Positions 8,811-16,765 of a stretch of 64,000 bases of DNA are shown here, piece after piece. The notes beneath the pieces were generated by a model, which searched no databases, was not told where the DNA came from, and worked only from the letters and a program-made list of their open reading frames with translations. Every line of letters begins with the position of its first letter. The stretch's first letter is position 1. The DNA is taken from contig NZ_JAJEJQ010000002.1 in NCBI RefSeq assembly GCF_021390575.1, positions 1,488,001 to 1,552,000 on the forward strand, read 5' to 3'. Origin of the DNA: Paraburkholderia adhaesiva (GTDB lineage: Bacteria; Pseudomonadota; Gammaproteobacteria; Burkholderiales; Burkholderiaceae). The position numbers and the translations under genes were made by a program.

Positions 8811-9704
8811 CTAGATGCGGTAAATACGTTCGGCATTGCCGCGAAATAGCGCGGTCTTCTCGTCCTCACTCGCACCGCTGACGATCCGCGCAAACGCATG
8901 CCAGAGGTCCGTATAGCTTCCGAACTGCCGGTCGATCGGAAAATTCGATGCAAACATCGCGCGCTCCGCGCCGAACGCGTCGATCGACTCCAGCACATAG
9001 GGACGCAGGCTCTCGACGGTCCAGTCGTGATCGAACATCGCCAGTCCGCTGATCTTCACGGCAACGTTCGGGCACGCCCCTAACGCACGCAACCCGTCGC
9101 GCCAGGCGCGATACCCCTCCACGGAATTGCGGTCGACGAACATGCCCGTGTGATTGAGGATCAGGGGGACATCCGGATGCTCGCGCGCCAGCGCGGCAGC
9201 CTCCTCCATCTGCGACGGATACAGTTGCAGGTCGAACGACAGGCCATAACGCGCGAGCAGCGCAAAATGCCCACGCCATGCGGGGTCGCGCATGTAGTGA
9301 CGGTTCACGTAGTTGTAGAGCGGATCTGTGTGCACGTTGAGGATCTGCCGGATGCCGCGTGTATTCGGAAAGGCTGCGTGCGCTTCAAGCACGGCCTGCG
9401 CGTTTGGCGCACTCAAATCGGCGGCGGCGACGATCGCATCGGGAAACGCGTGCGCACCGCCTGCATCCGCGAGCCCTTGCAGCCAGCGCGTTTCTTCCAC
9501 CGGATCGGCCGGATCATGATTCGCCTCAACGTGCACGACTTTCAGCAAGTCGACGTCGCGGGCGTCATCCAGCAGATCGGCCGGCAGATAGTTGAAGCGC
9601 ACTGCGCGCGCGTCGCCCACGAACGAAATGCCTGGGTGCGCGAGCCACGGATAGTGATGCGTATCGAGGTTCCAGAAGTGGACGTGCGGATCGACAATCT
9701 GCAT
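8811..9704 (-). CDS. Amidohydrolase-2 family sugar lactonase (L-rhamnono-lactonase likely)
   Basis: 297 residues of the amidohydrolase-2 family. It starts MQIVDPHVHFWNL with the metal-binding HxH motif, and continues with VEANHDP, the ILNHTGMF histidine and the late FASNFPID aspartate, in the pattern of fucono- and rhamnono-lactonases. In this locus the most likely reaction is hydrolysis of L-rhamnono-1,4-lactone, made by rhamnose 1-dehydrogenase, to L-rhamnonate for the dehydratase (LRA2 step). GGAG precedes the ATG. It lies between the mutarotase and rhaT genes in one operon. L-fucono-lactonase activity is the main alternative, since the family is promiscuous. Confidence 0.82.
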   Translation of the reverse strand: MQIVDPHVHFWNLDTHHYPWLAHPGISFVGDARAVRFNYLPADLLDDARDVDLLKVVHVEANHDPADPVEETRWLQGLADAGGAHAFPDAIVAAADLSAPNAQAVLEAHAAFPNTRGIRQILNVHTDPLYNYVNRHYMRDPAWRGHFALLARYGLSFDLQLYPSQMEEAAALAREHPDVPLILNHTGMFVDRNSVEGYRAWRDGLRALGACPNVAVKISGLAMFDHDWTVESLRPYVLESIDAFGAERAMFASNFPIDRQFGSYTDLWHAFARIVSGASEDEKTALFRGNAERIYRI

Positions 9705-9719
9705 GGCGGCTCCCTGTGC

Positions 9720-10034
9720 TCAAGGCAGATGGAACAGCGGCACGAGCGGCTGCTGCACGGGCACATTCCCCTCGCCGGTCTCCATGATGTCCGCCATGTA
9801 ATCCCACCATTTGCGCATGACGGGGAGATGCGCCAGCCCATCCATCGAATGATCGTCGCGGCGCTTGAGCACGGCGAAGAGATGATGAGTCGTTTCGTCG
9901 AGGAAGATCCAGTAGTCGCTCACGCCGGCATCGCGCAGCGCCGCCGCCAGCTCGGGCCAGATTTCGCGGTGCCGGCGCGCGTATTCATCGCGCTGTCCCG
10001 GGTTGAGCTTCATTCGAAACGCCATCGTCTCCAT
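9720..10034 (-). CDS. rhaM: L-rhamnose mutarotase
   Basis: A 104-residue RhaM/YiiL family protein that interconverts the alpha and beta anomers of L-rhamnose, supplying the form used by the next enzyme. Family features are MKLNPGQRDEYARRH near the N-terminus, then SDYWIFLD, and a C-terminal WWDYMADIM. The start is set at ATG 10034, eight bases after GGAG; an in-frame TTG at 10040 is less likely. It is the first gene of the transport operon and faces the LysR gene across 123 bases. Fucose mutarotase (FucU) is a different fold family, so rhamnose is favoured. Confidence 0.88.
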   Translation of the reverse strand: METMAFRMKLNPGQRDEYARRHREIWPELAAALRDAGVSDYWIFLDETTHHLFAVLKRRDDHSMDGLAHLPVMRKWWDYMADIMETGEGNVPVQQPLVPLFHLP

Positions 10035-10157
10035 GAGCAAATCTCCGTTCTGCCCTCTGGTTTTCGTGGATTCCCCTGCGGATTCAACTGACTATAATTT
10101 CGGCATCGACAGCCAATCGAGCGATACCTAAACCGGATCGCAGAAGGTCATGCACTC
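10035..10157. promoter_or_regulatory. Divergent promoter region rhaM / LysR gene
   Basis: A 123-base gap between two divergent transcription units, the usual site for LysR-type control of both. A TATAAT hexamer lies at 10093-10098 on the plus strand and could be the -10 box of the regulator gene. No clear operator could be fixed by eye. Confidence 0.45.
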
Positions 10158-11162
10158 ATGAACCATCAGACGAATCGTCAGACCTCGGCCGTCGCACTCG
10201 TCAACCGGCTCCGAATCAAGCACCTTGCCCTGCTCGTCGCGCTCGACGACACACGCAACGTCCATCACGCCGCCGACACCATCAACGTCGCCCAGCCGAG
10301 CGCGAGCCGCATGCTCAGCGACATCGAAGAGGCCTTCGGTTTCCGGCTTTTCGATCGCAACGCGCGCGGCATCGAGCCCACTGCGCTCGGCGTCGTGACG
10401 CTCGCTTACGCGCGGCGCGCGCTCGCCGACCTCACGCGCTTCGCCGACGACCTCGACGTCAAGCGCCGCGGCGGCCACGGCCAGCTCACCGTGGGCGCGA
10501 TCATGGGCGCCGCGCCCGACCTGCTGGCTCAGGCCGTCGCCATGCTCAAGACCGAACGCCCGCTGCTCAACGTACGCATCCTCGGCGAAACCAGCGACCA
10601 GGTCGTGCAATTGCTGCATCGCCGCGAAGTCGAACTCGCACTGGGGCGCCTCACCACGCCGCTGCAGCACAACGATTTCAGCTTCGAGCCGCTTGCGCGC
10701 GAAACGCTCGTCCTCGTAGTTCGCGCGCAGCACCCGCTCGCGCGCCGCGACCACATCACGCTCGCCGAACTGATGGACTGGCCGTGGGTGGCGCAACCCA
10801 TCACGAGCCCCGCGCGCGAGCTGTTCGAAGGCGAACTCGCGCGCGCTGGCCTCGGCACGCCCGTCAACCTCACGGAGTCCGCGTCGATCTTCGCGACGCT
10901 GCAATTGCTCGAAAACTTCGATGCCGTCGCCATGCTGCCCGAGTCGGTCGTGCGCGATCACGTCCGCGGGCGACTGCTCGTCGTGCTGCCGCTCGAGATC
11001 GGCAAAAGCCTGCCCGGCTTCGGCGTGCTCACGCGCAGCAACGAGCCGCTCGCGGAACCCGCCGAGCATTTCGTCAGCTTGCTGCGCCGGTTCTCGCAAC
11101 CGTTCAAAGTGGACGAAGCCGTTCATGACCGTGCCAGCGCCAGGGCGCTTCCTCCTCACTGA
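10158..11162 (+). CDS. LysR-family regulator of the rhamnose locus
   Basis: A 334-residue LysR-type transcription factor. The winged helix-turn-helix lies at about residues 20-80 (HLALLVALDDTRNVHHAAD, then QPSASRMLSDIEE), followed by a periplasmic-binding-like effector domain from about residue 105. Its place between the divergent transport operon and the convergent catabolic operon makes it the likely local regulator, with a rhamnose-derived acid or lactone as inducer. This is inference: many rhamnose loci use AraC, LacI or DeoR regulators instead. It belongs to the GbpR/galactose-binding-regulator-like branch by appearance. Its stop is four bases from the stop of the converging dehydrogenase gene. 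Confidence 0.86.
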   Translation: MNHQTNRQTSAVALVNRLRIKHLALLVALDDTRNVHHAADTINVAQPSASRMLSDIEEAFGFRLFDRNARGIEPTALGVVTLAYARRALADLTRFADDLDVKRRGGHGQLTVGAIMGAAPDLLAQAVAMLKTERPLLNVRILGETSDQVVQLLHRREVELALGRLTTPLQHNDFSFEPLARETLVLVVRAQHPLARRDHITLAELMDWPWVAQPITSPARELFEGELARAGLGTPVNLTESASIFATLQLLENFDAVAMLPESVVRDHVRGRLLVVLPLEIGKSLPGFGVLTRSNEPLAEPAEHFVSLLRRFSQPFKVDEAVHDRASARALPPH

Positions 11163-11165
11163 GGG

Positions 11166-11948
11166 TCACTGAAGGTTTACGAAGAGACCGCCATCCACGA
11201 GCAGCGCAGCGCCCGTGACATAGCGCGCGCGGTCGGAGGCGAGGAACACCACGCACTCCGCGACGTCGTCCGGCGCACCGAGTCGTCCTAGCGGAATGCG
11301 CTTTTCGAAGTACGCGCGCTTTGCGTCGTCGGCGAGGTCTTCGGCGTTCAGATCGGTCGCGATCGTGCCAGGCATCACCGAATTGCAGCGGATCCCATAC
11401 GGCCCGAGCGCGATCGCACAAGACTGCATGAGCGAATGCACGCCGGCCTTGGTCGGCGTGTAATGCGTCTGCATGCCGCCGCCGACCAGCGCGCTGATCG
11501 AACTCGTTGCGACGATCGCACCGCCCGTGCCCTGCTCCTTCATCTGCCGCGCGACGGCCTGCGTCACATAGAACGCACCGTTCAGATTTACGCCGATCGT
11601 GCGTTCGAGCACGGCGGGCGGCATGTCGAGGAACGAATGGAACGGACAGATGCCCGCATTGCTCGCGAGCACGTCCACGCGGCCGAATTTGTCGACGGCC
11701 TGGCGCACGAGATCGATGCCGGTCTGCGGCGCCGCTACGTTGCCTTCCACTGCGATCGCGCGCCGCCCTAGCCGCGCAATTTCGTCGAGCACCTCGGAGA
11801 TGGCTGCACGCCGGCCATACGACGCGTCATTGTCGCCCCAGTAATTGATCACGACATCAGCACCCTCGCGGGCGCTCGCGATGGCAATGGCACGCCCGAT
11901 GCCGCGCGATCCGCCGGTAACGATCACCACTTTGTCCTTGAGCAGCAC
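11166..11948 (-). CDS. L-rhamnose 1-dehydrogenase (SDR family)
   Basis: A 260-residue short-chain dehydrogenase that oxidises L-rhamnose to rhamnono-lactone with NAD(P)+. It has the cofactor loop TGGSRGIGRA near residue 12, an ASNAG variant of the usual NNAG, catalytic Ser in SSISALVGG and the YxxxK pair in HYTPTKAG. The N-terminus MLLKDKVVIVTGGSRGIG, the NAGICPFHSFLDMP segment and the C-terminal RYVTGAALLVDGGLF closely resemble the characterised L-rhamnose 1-dehydrogenases (LRA1) of Azotobacter and Sphingomonas, recalled from memory. The start is GTG, six bases after GAGGAG. Last gene of the catabolic operon after rhmD. Confidence 0.87.
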   Translation of the reverse strand: MLLKDKVVIVTGGSRGIGRAIAIASAREGADVVINYWGDNDASYGRRAAISEVLDEIARLGRRAIAVEGNVAAPQTGIDLVRQAVDKFGRVDVLASNAGICPFHSFLDMPPAVLERTIGVNLNGAFYVTQAVARQMKEQGTGGAIVATSSISALVGGGMQTHYTPTKAGVHSLMQSCAIALGPYGIRCNSVMPGTIATDLNAEDLADDAKRAYFEKRIPLGRLGAPDDVAECVVFLASDRARYVTGAALLVDGGLFVNLQ

Positions 11949-11972
11949 GTCGTTCTCCTCGTGGCGGTGAGG

Positions 11973-13151
11973 TCAATGCGTATAAGGCCGCGCCAGCGCG
12001 CAATCCGGATTGAGCCGCACGCCGAAGCCGGGTGTGTCCGGCACCTTCATGCGGCCATTCACCGGCACCGGCTCGTCGAGCAGCAGCGGCGTGAACATCG
12101 GCACGACACGATCGGCCTTCGGCGCCATCATCAGGAACTCGGCGAACGGCGAGTTATGACGCGTGACCACGAAGTGATAGCTGTACACCGACGAACCATG
12201 CGGCGCGACCAGCACGCCATGCGCATCGGCGAGCGCGGAGATCTTGATGAGTTCGGTCATGCCGCCGCACCAGTTGACGTCGGGCTGAATCAGGTCGCAG
12301 CAACCCATTTCGAGCAGCATGCGAAAGCCCCAGCGCGTCGCTTCGTGCTCGCCTGTCGATACCATCATGCCGCGAGGCACATTGCGGCGCAGTTCGGCAT
12401 AGCCCCAATAATCGTCGGGCGGCAGGCATTCTTCGAGCCATTTAAGGCCGTATTCGTGAGCGGCCTGCGCGAGCCGCGTGGCGTAGCGCACATCGAGGCT
12501 CATCCAGCAGTCGTACATGAGCCAGAAGTCGTCGCCGACGCGCTCGCGCATCGTCGCGAGCAGTTCGATGTTCTGGCGCAATCCTTCTTCGCCTTCGGCC
12601 GGTCCGTGCTGCAATGCGAGCTTGCCGCCGACGAAGCCCATCTCTTTTGCAAGATCCGGGCGTGCGCCGGTTGCGTAAAAGACAAGCTCGTCGCGCACAG
12701 GACCGCCTAGCAGCTGGTACACAGGCTCCTCACGAAGCTTGCCGAGCAGATCCCACAACGCGAGATCGACACCCGAGATCGTATTGAGCACCACACCCTT
12801 GCGCCCGTAATAGAGCGTCGAGAAATACATCTGATCCCAGATCTTCTCGAGATCGGTCACGCGCTGGCCTTCGAGGAAGCGTGCGAGATGCTTCTCGACG
12901 ATGAACGCGCCGATCTCGCCGCCCGTCGTCACCGCAAAGCCCACGGTGCCGTCGCTCGCCTCCACTTCCACCACGAGGGTGCCGAGCACGTCGATACCGA
13001 ACGAACGCCGGCTCTGGCGGTACTCCGGATAGCGCGCCATCGGTGTTGCGATGTGATCGTCGATCCAGTGGCCTTCGGCCTGATCGTGATAGTCAGCGCC
13101 GCCACCGCGCACGGTGAACGCGCGCACGTGTTTGATGGTTGGCATTGCCAT
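11973..13151 (-). CDS. rhmD: L-rhamnonate dehydratase
   Basis: A 392-residue enolase-superfamily enzyme that dehydrates L-rhamnonate to 2-keto-3-deoxy-L-rhamnonate. It matches E. coli RhmD across its length: DYHDQAEGHWIDDHIATPM near the N-terminus, VVEVEASDGTVGFAVTTGGE, then metal ligands in DCWMS, EECLPP and STGEHE, and the catalytic His in APHGSSVYS. The length equals that of the family. AGGAG lies nine bases before the ATG. It sits between the two dehydrogenase genes of the same operon, which fixes its place as the third step of the pathway. Confidence 0.93.
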   Translation of the reverse strand: MAMPTIKHVRAFTVRGGGADYHDQAEGHWIDDHIATPMARYPEYRQSRRSFGIDVLGTLVVEVEASDGTVGFAVTTGGEIGAFIVEKHLARFLEGQRVTDLEKIWDQMYFSTLYYGRKGVVLNTISGVDLALWDLLGKLREEPVYQLLGGPVRDELVFYATGARPDLAKEMGFVGGKLALQHGPAEGEEGLRQNIELLATMRERVGDDFWLMYDCWMSLDVRYATRLAQAAHEYGLKWLEECLPPDDYWGYAELRRNVPRGMMVSTGEHEATRWGFRMLLEMGCCDLIQPDVNWCGGMTELIKISALADAHGVLVAPHGSSVYSYHFVVTRHNSPFAEFLMMAPKADRVVPMFTPLLLDEPVPVNGRMKVPDTPGFGVRLNPDCALARPYTH

Positions 13152-13250
13152 GAGGCGTTGCTCCTTGAAGTGGCTTGCTGCTCGTGCCCTGGGCGTGATT
13201 CGAACGACGCGGCCGTCCGCATGCCGAAGCCGCGTGCAGCGTTCAACCGA

Positions 13251-14009
13251 TCAATAAGTCGAGCGCCCGCCCGAAAGATCAAAAACGGCCCCGGTGCTGA
13301 ATGCGCAGTCCTCGGACAAGAGCCAGACAATCATCGAAGCCGCTTCATCGGGCAACAGAAAGCGATTCATCGGAATTTTCGAGAGCATGTATTCGATGTG
13401 CTGCGGCTGCATCGAATCGAATATCTCAGTCTTTGCCGCCGTGGGCGTCACCGCGTTGACGAGCACGTTCTTCGTCGCGAGTTCCTTGGCGAGCGACTTG
13501 GTGAGCCCGATCAATCCGGCCTTGGATGCACTGTAGTGCGAAGCATTCGGATTGCCTTCCTTGCCCGCAACCGAAGCGATGTTGACGATGCGCCCGTAGC
13601 CTTGTTCGATCATGCGCGGCACGACGGCGCGGCAGGTGAGGTAGCAGCCGATCAGGTTTACTTCGATCACGCGTCGCCACACGTCGACCGGCAGTTCCCA
13701 CGTGAGTCCATTTCCGCCCGTGATACCCGCGCTGTTCACGAGAGCGTGAATCGCCCCGTGCGCCTCGATGGTCTTGCGTGTGGCGGCTTCGACGCTGGCT
13801 TCGTCGGTCAGTTCGACCGTCACGACCGAAACCTGTCCGAGGCCGAGCGCCGAGAGTTCACCGCGTGTGCGTTCGAGCCTTTCGGCGTCGATGTCCCAGA
13901 GCGCGACATGCGCACCCGAGCGCAGCGCGCGAAGCGCCACCGCATAGCCGATGCCGCGGGCGCCGCCCGTGACGACCATCACACGGTCCTTGAGATCGAG
14001 CTGGTTCAT
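13251..14009 (-). CDS. SDR dehydrogenase, probably 2-keto-3-deoxy-L-rhamnonate 4-dehydrogenase
   Basis: 252 residues of the short-chain dehydrogenase family, with TGGARGIG for cofactor binding, LVNSAG, IASVAGKEG and the YxxxK pair in HYSASKAG. In the diketo route the rhamnonate dehydratase product is oxidised at C4 by an SDR (LRA5 type) to 2,4-diketo-3-deoxy-L-rhamnonate; being first in the operon before rhmD, this gene is the natural candidate. The alternative aldolase route (LRA4) has no candidate in the window. The start at 14009 gives MNQLDLKDRV, the normal SDR N-terminus. It overlaps the stop of a short upstream frame as ATGA. Substrate is inferred from context. Confidence 0.8.
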   Translation of the reverse strand: MNQLDLKDRVMVVTGGARGIGYAVALRALRSGAHVALWDIDAERLERTRGELSALGLGQVSVVTVELTDEASVEAATRKTIEAHGAIHALVNSAGITGGNGLTWELPVDVWRRVIEVNLIGCYLTCRAVVPRMIEQGYGRIVNIASVAGKEGNPNASHYSASKAGLIGLTKSLAKELATKNVLVNAVTPTAAKTEIFDSMQPQHIEYMLSKIPMNRFLLPDEAASMIVWLLSEDCAFSTGAVFDLSGGRSTY

Positions 14010-14125
14010 TGGGCCTCCGTTTGCGCCGTACCGGTCACGCTTTGGGTGTGCCCGGAAAATCTCGCTGCGCCGCACCACAGGACTGCCCTTTCCACTTTCT
14101 TGCTGCACCAGCGTGTCAGCTTCAT
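14006..14125 (-). CDS. 39-codon leader ORF before the rhamnose SDR gene
   Basis: A short frame starting MKLTRWCSKKVERAV, with AGGAG seven bases before its ATG and a stop that overlaps the next gene's start as ATGA. Both features suggest it is translated and coupled to the dehydrogenase gene. The sequence has no recognised family; three Cys and a basic N-terminus are the only visible traits. It may be a leader peptide, or the coding overlap may just serve initiation. It could equally be chance. Confidence 0.4.
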   Translation of the reverse strand: MKLTRWCSKKVERAVLWCGAARFSGHTQSVTGTAQTEAQ

Positions 14126-14449
14126 GCGGCGTCTCCTGATATTGGAATCGGGCGTTGCCCAATCAATATAGGTGGACCGCGATAGCGGAACAATTCGAAA
14201 GGCGCATGAGGCGATAGCAAAAGCGGATCGCATGCCGCGTTGTGGGTGGAGCTTCACGCGCACGCAGAAGCGCCGCTATCGCTTGCGCGAAGGCGGCAGA
14301 TCCACGATGTCCCGCGCCGCCACAGCACCGAGCGAACGTGCAGAGAGCAAAGATGATTTCGGACGCAGTCAACCGGAGCGCCATGTTGCATGGCGCCAGC
14401 TCAATGGCTACTGCCCTGCGCCGCTGACTGCGCAGCGGCGGACCGAGCA
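14126..14449. other. Gap upstream of the rhamnose catabolic operon
   Basis: About 320 bases that should hold the promoter of the minus-strand catabolic operon. No gene, repeat or clear operator was seen. Confidence 0.4.
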
Positions 14450-14638
14450 TCAGCGTCCGACAAGGTCGACGGCCACGATTTCGTATCCAGGGTCGGCGTG
14501 CGCGTTCGCGGCTTTTTGCGCCTCCTCATACGAGACAAAAGACGTGGCCTCCTTAATCACCGGCGCCATGCCGATGTCGCCGTCCTCGGCGGTGCAGAGG
14601 AACTGCTGACCGGTCTTCACGACATAGACGGTCGTCAT
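14450..14638 (-). CDS. Small conserved-looking hypothetical protein (62 aa)
   Basis: The frame reads MTTVYVVKTGQQFLC and ends in a run with YEEAQKAANAH and YEIVAVDLVGR. It looks like a compact alpha/beta protein of the size often annotated as hypothetical in Burkholderia. The start at 14638 follows GGAGGG with five bases between, much better than the in-frame ATG at 14659. It stands alone. No function can be given; the beta strand-helix-beta pattern suggests a small folded domain with no signal peptide. Confidence 0.65.
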   Translation of the reverse strand: MTTVYVVKTGQQFLCTAEDGDIGMAPVIKEATSFVSYEEAQKAANAHADPGYEIVAVDLVGR

Positions 14639-14904
14639 GTCTCCCTCCATGATTTGCATGGGGAATATTCAGTCTAGCAGGCCAGAAGGATTGCAGCCGG
14701 TCCGGCCCGCTGGAGTCGCCGGGAGCGTGCCATTTTGCTGGAATAGGCCCGTGCGCTGTGTCGTTTACTCGTTGGGGCAACGCATCCCGAACGGCAAGCC
14801 CCTCCGCACGCCCCATGGCGTGGTAGTGCGCAAGCACACCGATATGCCGGGGCGACGTCGACGATACGGGTCGACAACCTCGGGGATTCAAGTAGCCGCG
14901 CATC

Positions 14905-15459
14905 ATGAACAAACTGCTTCACTTAGAGACATTGCTCGTCTGTCTCGGCCTCGCCGCGCCCGCACCCGCACTCGCGCAAACCTACGATGAGCAGCAGGGG
15001 TACGCCGATAGCGCGAATTGCAGGGAAGTTGTCGGGCAGGCCGAAATCGACGGCGTGACGCAGGACGTCGCCGAGCGCGCGTGCCTGCAAAGTGACGGAA
15101 CGTGGCAGATCGTGCAAGGCTCGGATGGCAGCCCAATGTGGTTCCCCGTCGCGTCCTATCCTTATCCTGACCCGTGGTGGTGGGGGCCGCCAGTATTCAT
15201 TGGCGTGGGTGTGAGCTTCATCTTTGTCGATCGCTTCCATCGCTTTCACCACTTCACCCACTTTCGCCCGGTCTTTCGCGGCCGCTTCAAACCAGTCGGA
15301 GGGGGCTTTCATCGCGCACCGTTCCCCGGTGGTGGCATGCATGGGTTCAGTGGTCCGCGCGGAGCCGGTGGTATGGGCGGATTCCGCGAACCGGGTGGGT
15401 CCGGTGGTATGACTGGATTCCGCGGTATGGGCGGGTTCGGCGGTATGGGTCGGCGCTAG
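14905..15459 (+). CDS. Secreted Gly-rich hypothetical protein
   Basis: 184 residues with an N-terminal signal peptide ending at PALAQ near residue 25. A first part with two Cys (NCREVVGQ and ERACLQ) and a WQIVQ segment is followed by an aromatic WWWGPPVFIGVGVSFIFVDRF stretch. The tail is rich in His, Phe and Arg, then in short glycine repeats (GAGGMGGF, GSGGMTGF, GFGGMG). Such proteins are usually exported and may be surface-associated. The family is not recognised. It is convergent with the lipoprotein gene that ends 15 bases further on. Confidence 0.7.
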   Translation: MNKLLHLETLLVCLGLAAPAPALAQTYDEQQGYADSANCREVVGQAEIDGVTQDVAERACLQSDGTWQIVQGSDGSPMWFPVASYPYPDPWWWGPPVFIGVGVSFIFVDRFHRFHHFTHFRPVFRGRFKPVGGGFHRAPFPGGGMHGFSGPRGAGGMGGFREPGGSGGMTGFRGMGGFGGMGRR

Positions 15460-15473
15460 TATCGCGTGTCGCC

Positions 15474-16247
15474 TCACATCATGCCGCCCGTGCTTCCCGT
15501 ACCGCCCGTCCCTGTTCCACCGGTCCCGGTTGTGCCGGTTGTGCCGGTCGTTGGCGAAATCGCAATCGGATTTGCGGCCCCCGTCGTCGCCATGAGTGTG
15601 ACGGCGGATGCGTCCGGCTCGCCGTTGCTGTCGATGGCGCCGCGCGCGAGAAGCGCTTCAAGATCGCTGTCCACACCTGGCTGACCGACCGTGAATGCGG
15701 TGGTCAGAAAACTGGGGGTGGAAAGCGTAACACCGAACTTTTGCTGCAGATTCTGGACAACCGCCGTCTGCGCAGTCGACACTTCAGCCTGATTCTGCAG
15801 CGTCTGCTGAAATTGCGTGTTCGTCGCGAAGCCCGCGATTAGCCCGCTTTCATTCGTACCGAGTTGCGCCGCCAGAAACGACAACAACAGATCAGTCTCC
15901 GGCGTGACGTTGAATGTACCGCCAGCGAACGCCTCGGAGTGCAGTGTCGTCCCGCCCGAAGTCGCAGTGATCAAGCACGGCGTCACTGCGCCAAATGACG
16001 CGTGGAAGTTTCCGTTCGCATCCGCTGCGACAGACATTGAACCCTGCACGCAGTTGATCGTAATCGCCGCGTTCGCGAGTGCCTTGCCCGTCGCCGCTGT
16101 ACCCGCGATGGACATCGTCGACATGCTGCTTGCGCTGGTGCCGCCGCTTCCGCCACCACCGCCGCCGCAACTGACAAGCAACGCGACAGAGCCAATTTGC
16201 AGCCCTGCGCTGACAAAACGGAAGATGCGCTGATTTCGAATGCTCAT
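15474..16247 (-). CDS. Putative lipoprotein with low-complexity Gly/Thr tail
   Basis: 257 residues. A lipobox LLVSC with Cys27, followed at once by a poly-Gly spacer (CGGGGGGSGG), marks an outer-membrane or periplasmic lipoprotein. The middle part (IAGTAATGKALANAAITINC...GNFHASF) looks like the carboxypeptidase-regulatory-type beta-sandwich found in many Burkholderia lipoproteins. A helical part follows, with NTQFQQTLQNQAEV. The C-terminus is a run of TGTTGTTGTGGTGTGG repeats, possibly unstable in length. The ATG at 16247 overlaps the stop of a short upstream frame as TGATG. The function is unknown. Confidence 0.75.
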   Translation of the reverse strand: MSIRNQRIFRFVSAGLQIGSVALLVSCGGGGGGSGGTSASSMSTMSIAGTAATGKALANAAITINCVQGSMSVAADANGNFHASFGAVTPCLITATSGGTTLHSEAFAGGTFNVTPETDLLLSFLAAQLGTNESGLIAGFATNTQFQQTLQNQAEVSTAQTAVVQNLQQKFGVTLSTPSFLTTAFTVGQPGVDSDLEALLARGAIDSNGEPDASAVTLMATTGAANPIAISPTTGTTGTTGTGGTGTGGTGSTGGMM

Positions 16248-16534
16248 CACAGACCACCGTTGGTTCGCATGTGGTCTAAACGATTCCGCGCGGCGTCTAT
16301 TCCTTCTTTCGCGCGCTCATTGATCCTGCAAAGGCAGTGCGAAGTGTCAGCTCCGAGTGCGGTGACGGGTGTGCGCCGGAAGGTTAACCGAGCGGTTACG
16401 GTCAAGAGCGATTTTGACCGGATCGATCTGGACTGCCGCCATGCGAGCATCTTTCGCTCCTGGCGCGCCAGTGCCTCCAGTTCGCCACGCAGTGCACCCC
16501 TGGACGTGCGTGTAAACATTGCGCGCAGCAGCAC
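16247..16534 (-). CDS. Doubtful small ORF upstream of the lipoprotein gene
   Basis: A 95-codon frame whose TGA overlaps the lipoprotein ATG as TGATG. Upstream of its first ATG the frame stays open and encodes a hydrophobic stretch (ITHGIATFLLATVSVLLRAMF), followed by LRGELEALARQERKML, which could be a membrane anchor with a short helix. No ribosome-binding site was found for any start and no family is recognised. Real or not is undecided. Confidence 0.25.
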   Translation of the reverse strand: MLLRAMFTRTSRGALRGELEALARQERKMLAWRQSRSIRSKSLLTVTARLTFRRTPVTALGADTSHCLCRINERAKEGIDAARNRLDHMRTNGGL

Positions 16535-16725
16535 GCTAACAGTCGCGAGCAGGAAGGTCGCGATTCCGTGTGTGATGATTTCTGGTATTTGCCCCGCGTA
16601 ACGGAGCGCGCAGGCAGTCGCCCCGGTAAGCGGAATTCAAGAGGCGCGCGTGGGTGGTCTCAAGTAGATCAGACCTCAGCATTTCGCGCGCCGATTTGAA
16701 CGTGGGGTTGCGACTTAGAGCAAAT

Positions 16726-16751
16726 GCCACCCTCTGAAAGATGAGGGTGGC
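16726..16751 (-). terminator. Stem-loop after the aminotransferase gene
   Basis: GCCACCCTC (16726-16734) pairs with GAGGGTGGC (16743-16751) around an eight-base loop, 15 bases past the aminotransferase stop. On the minus strand ATTTGC follows, a weak T-run, so it is probably a terminator but not a textbook one. Apart from it, 16535-16765 shows nothing recognisable. Confidence 0.6.
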
Positions 16752-16765
16752 CACAAAGAAACAAT

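Noticed and set aside
15486..15556. Short tandem repeats encoding Gly/Thr at the lipoprotein C-terminus, considered as a phase-variable tract
   Set aside because: The repeats are degenerate multiples of three bases and would change tail length, not reading frame.
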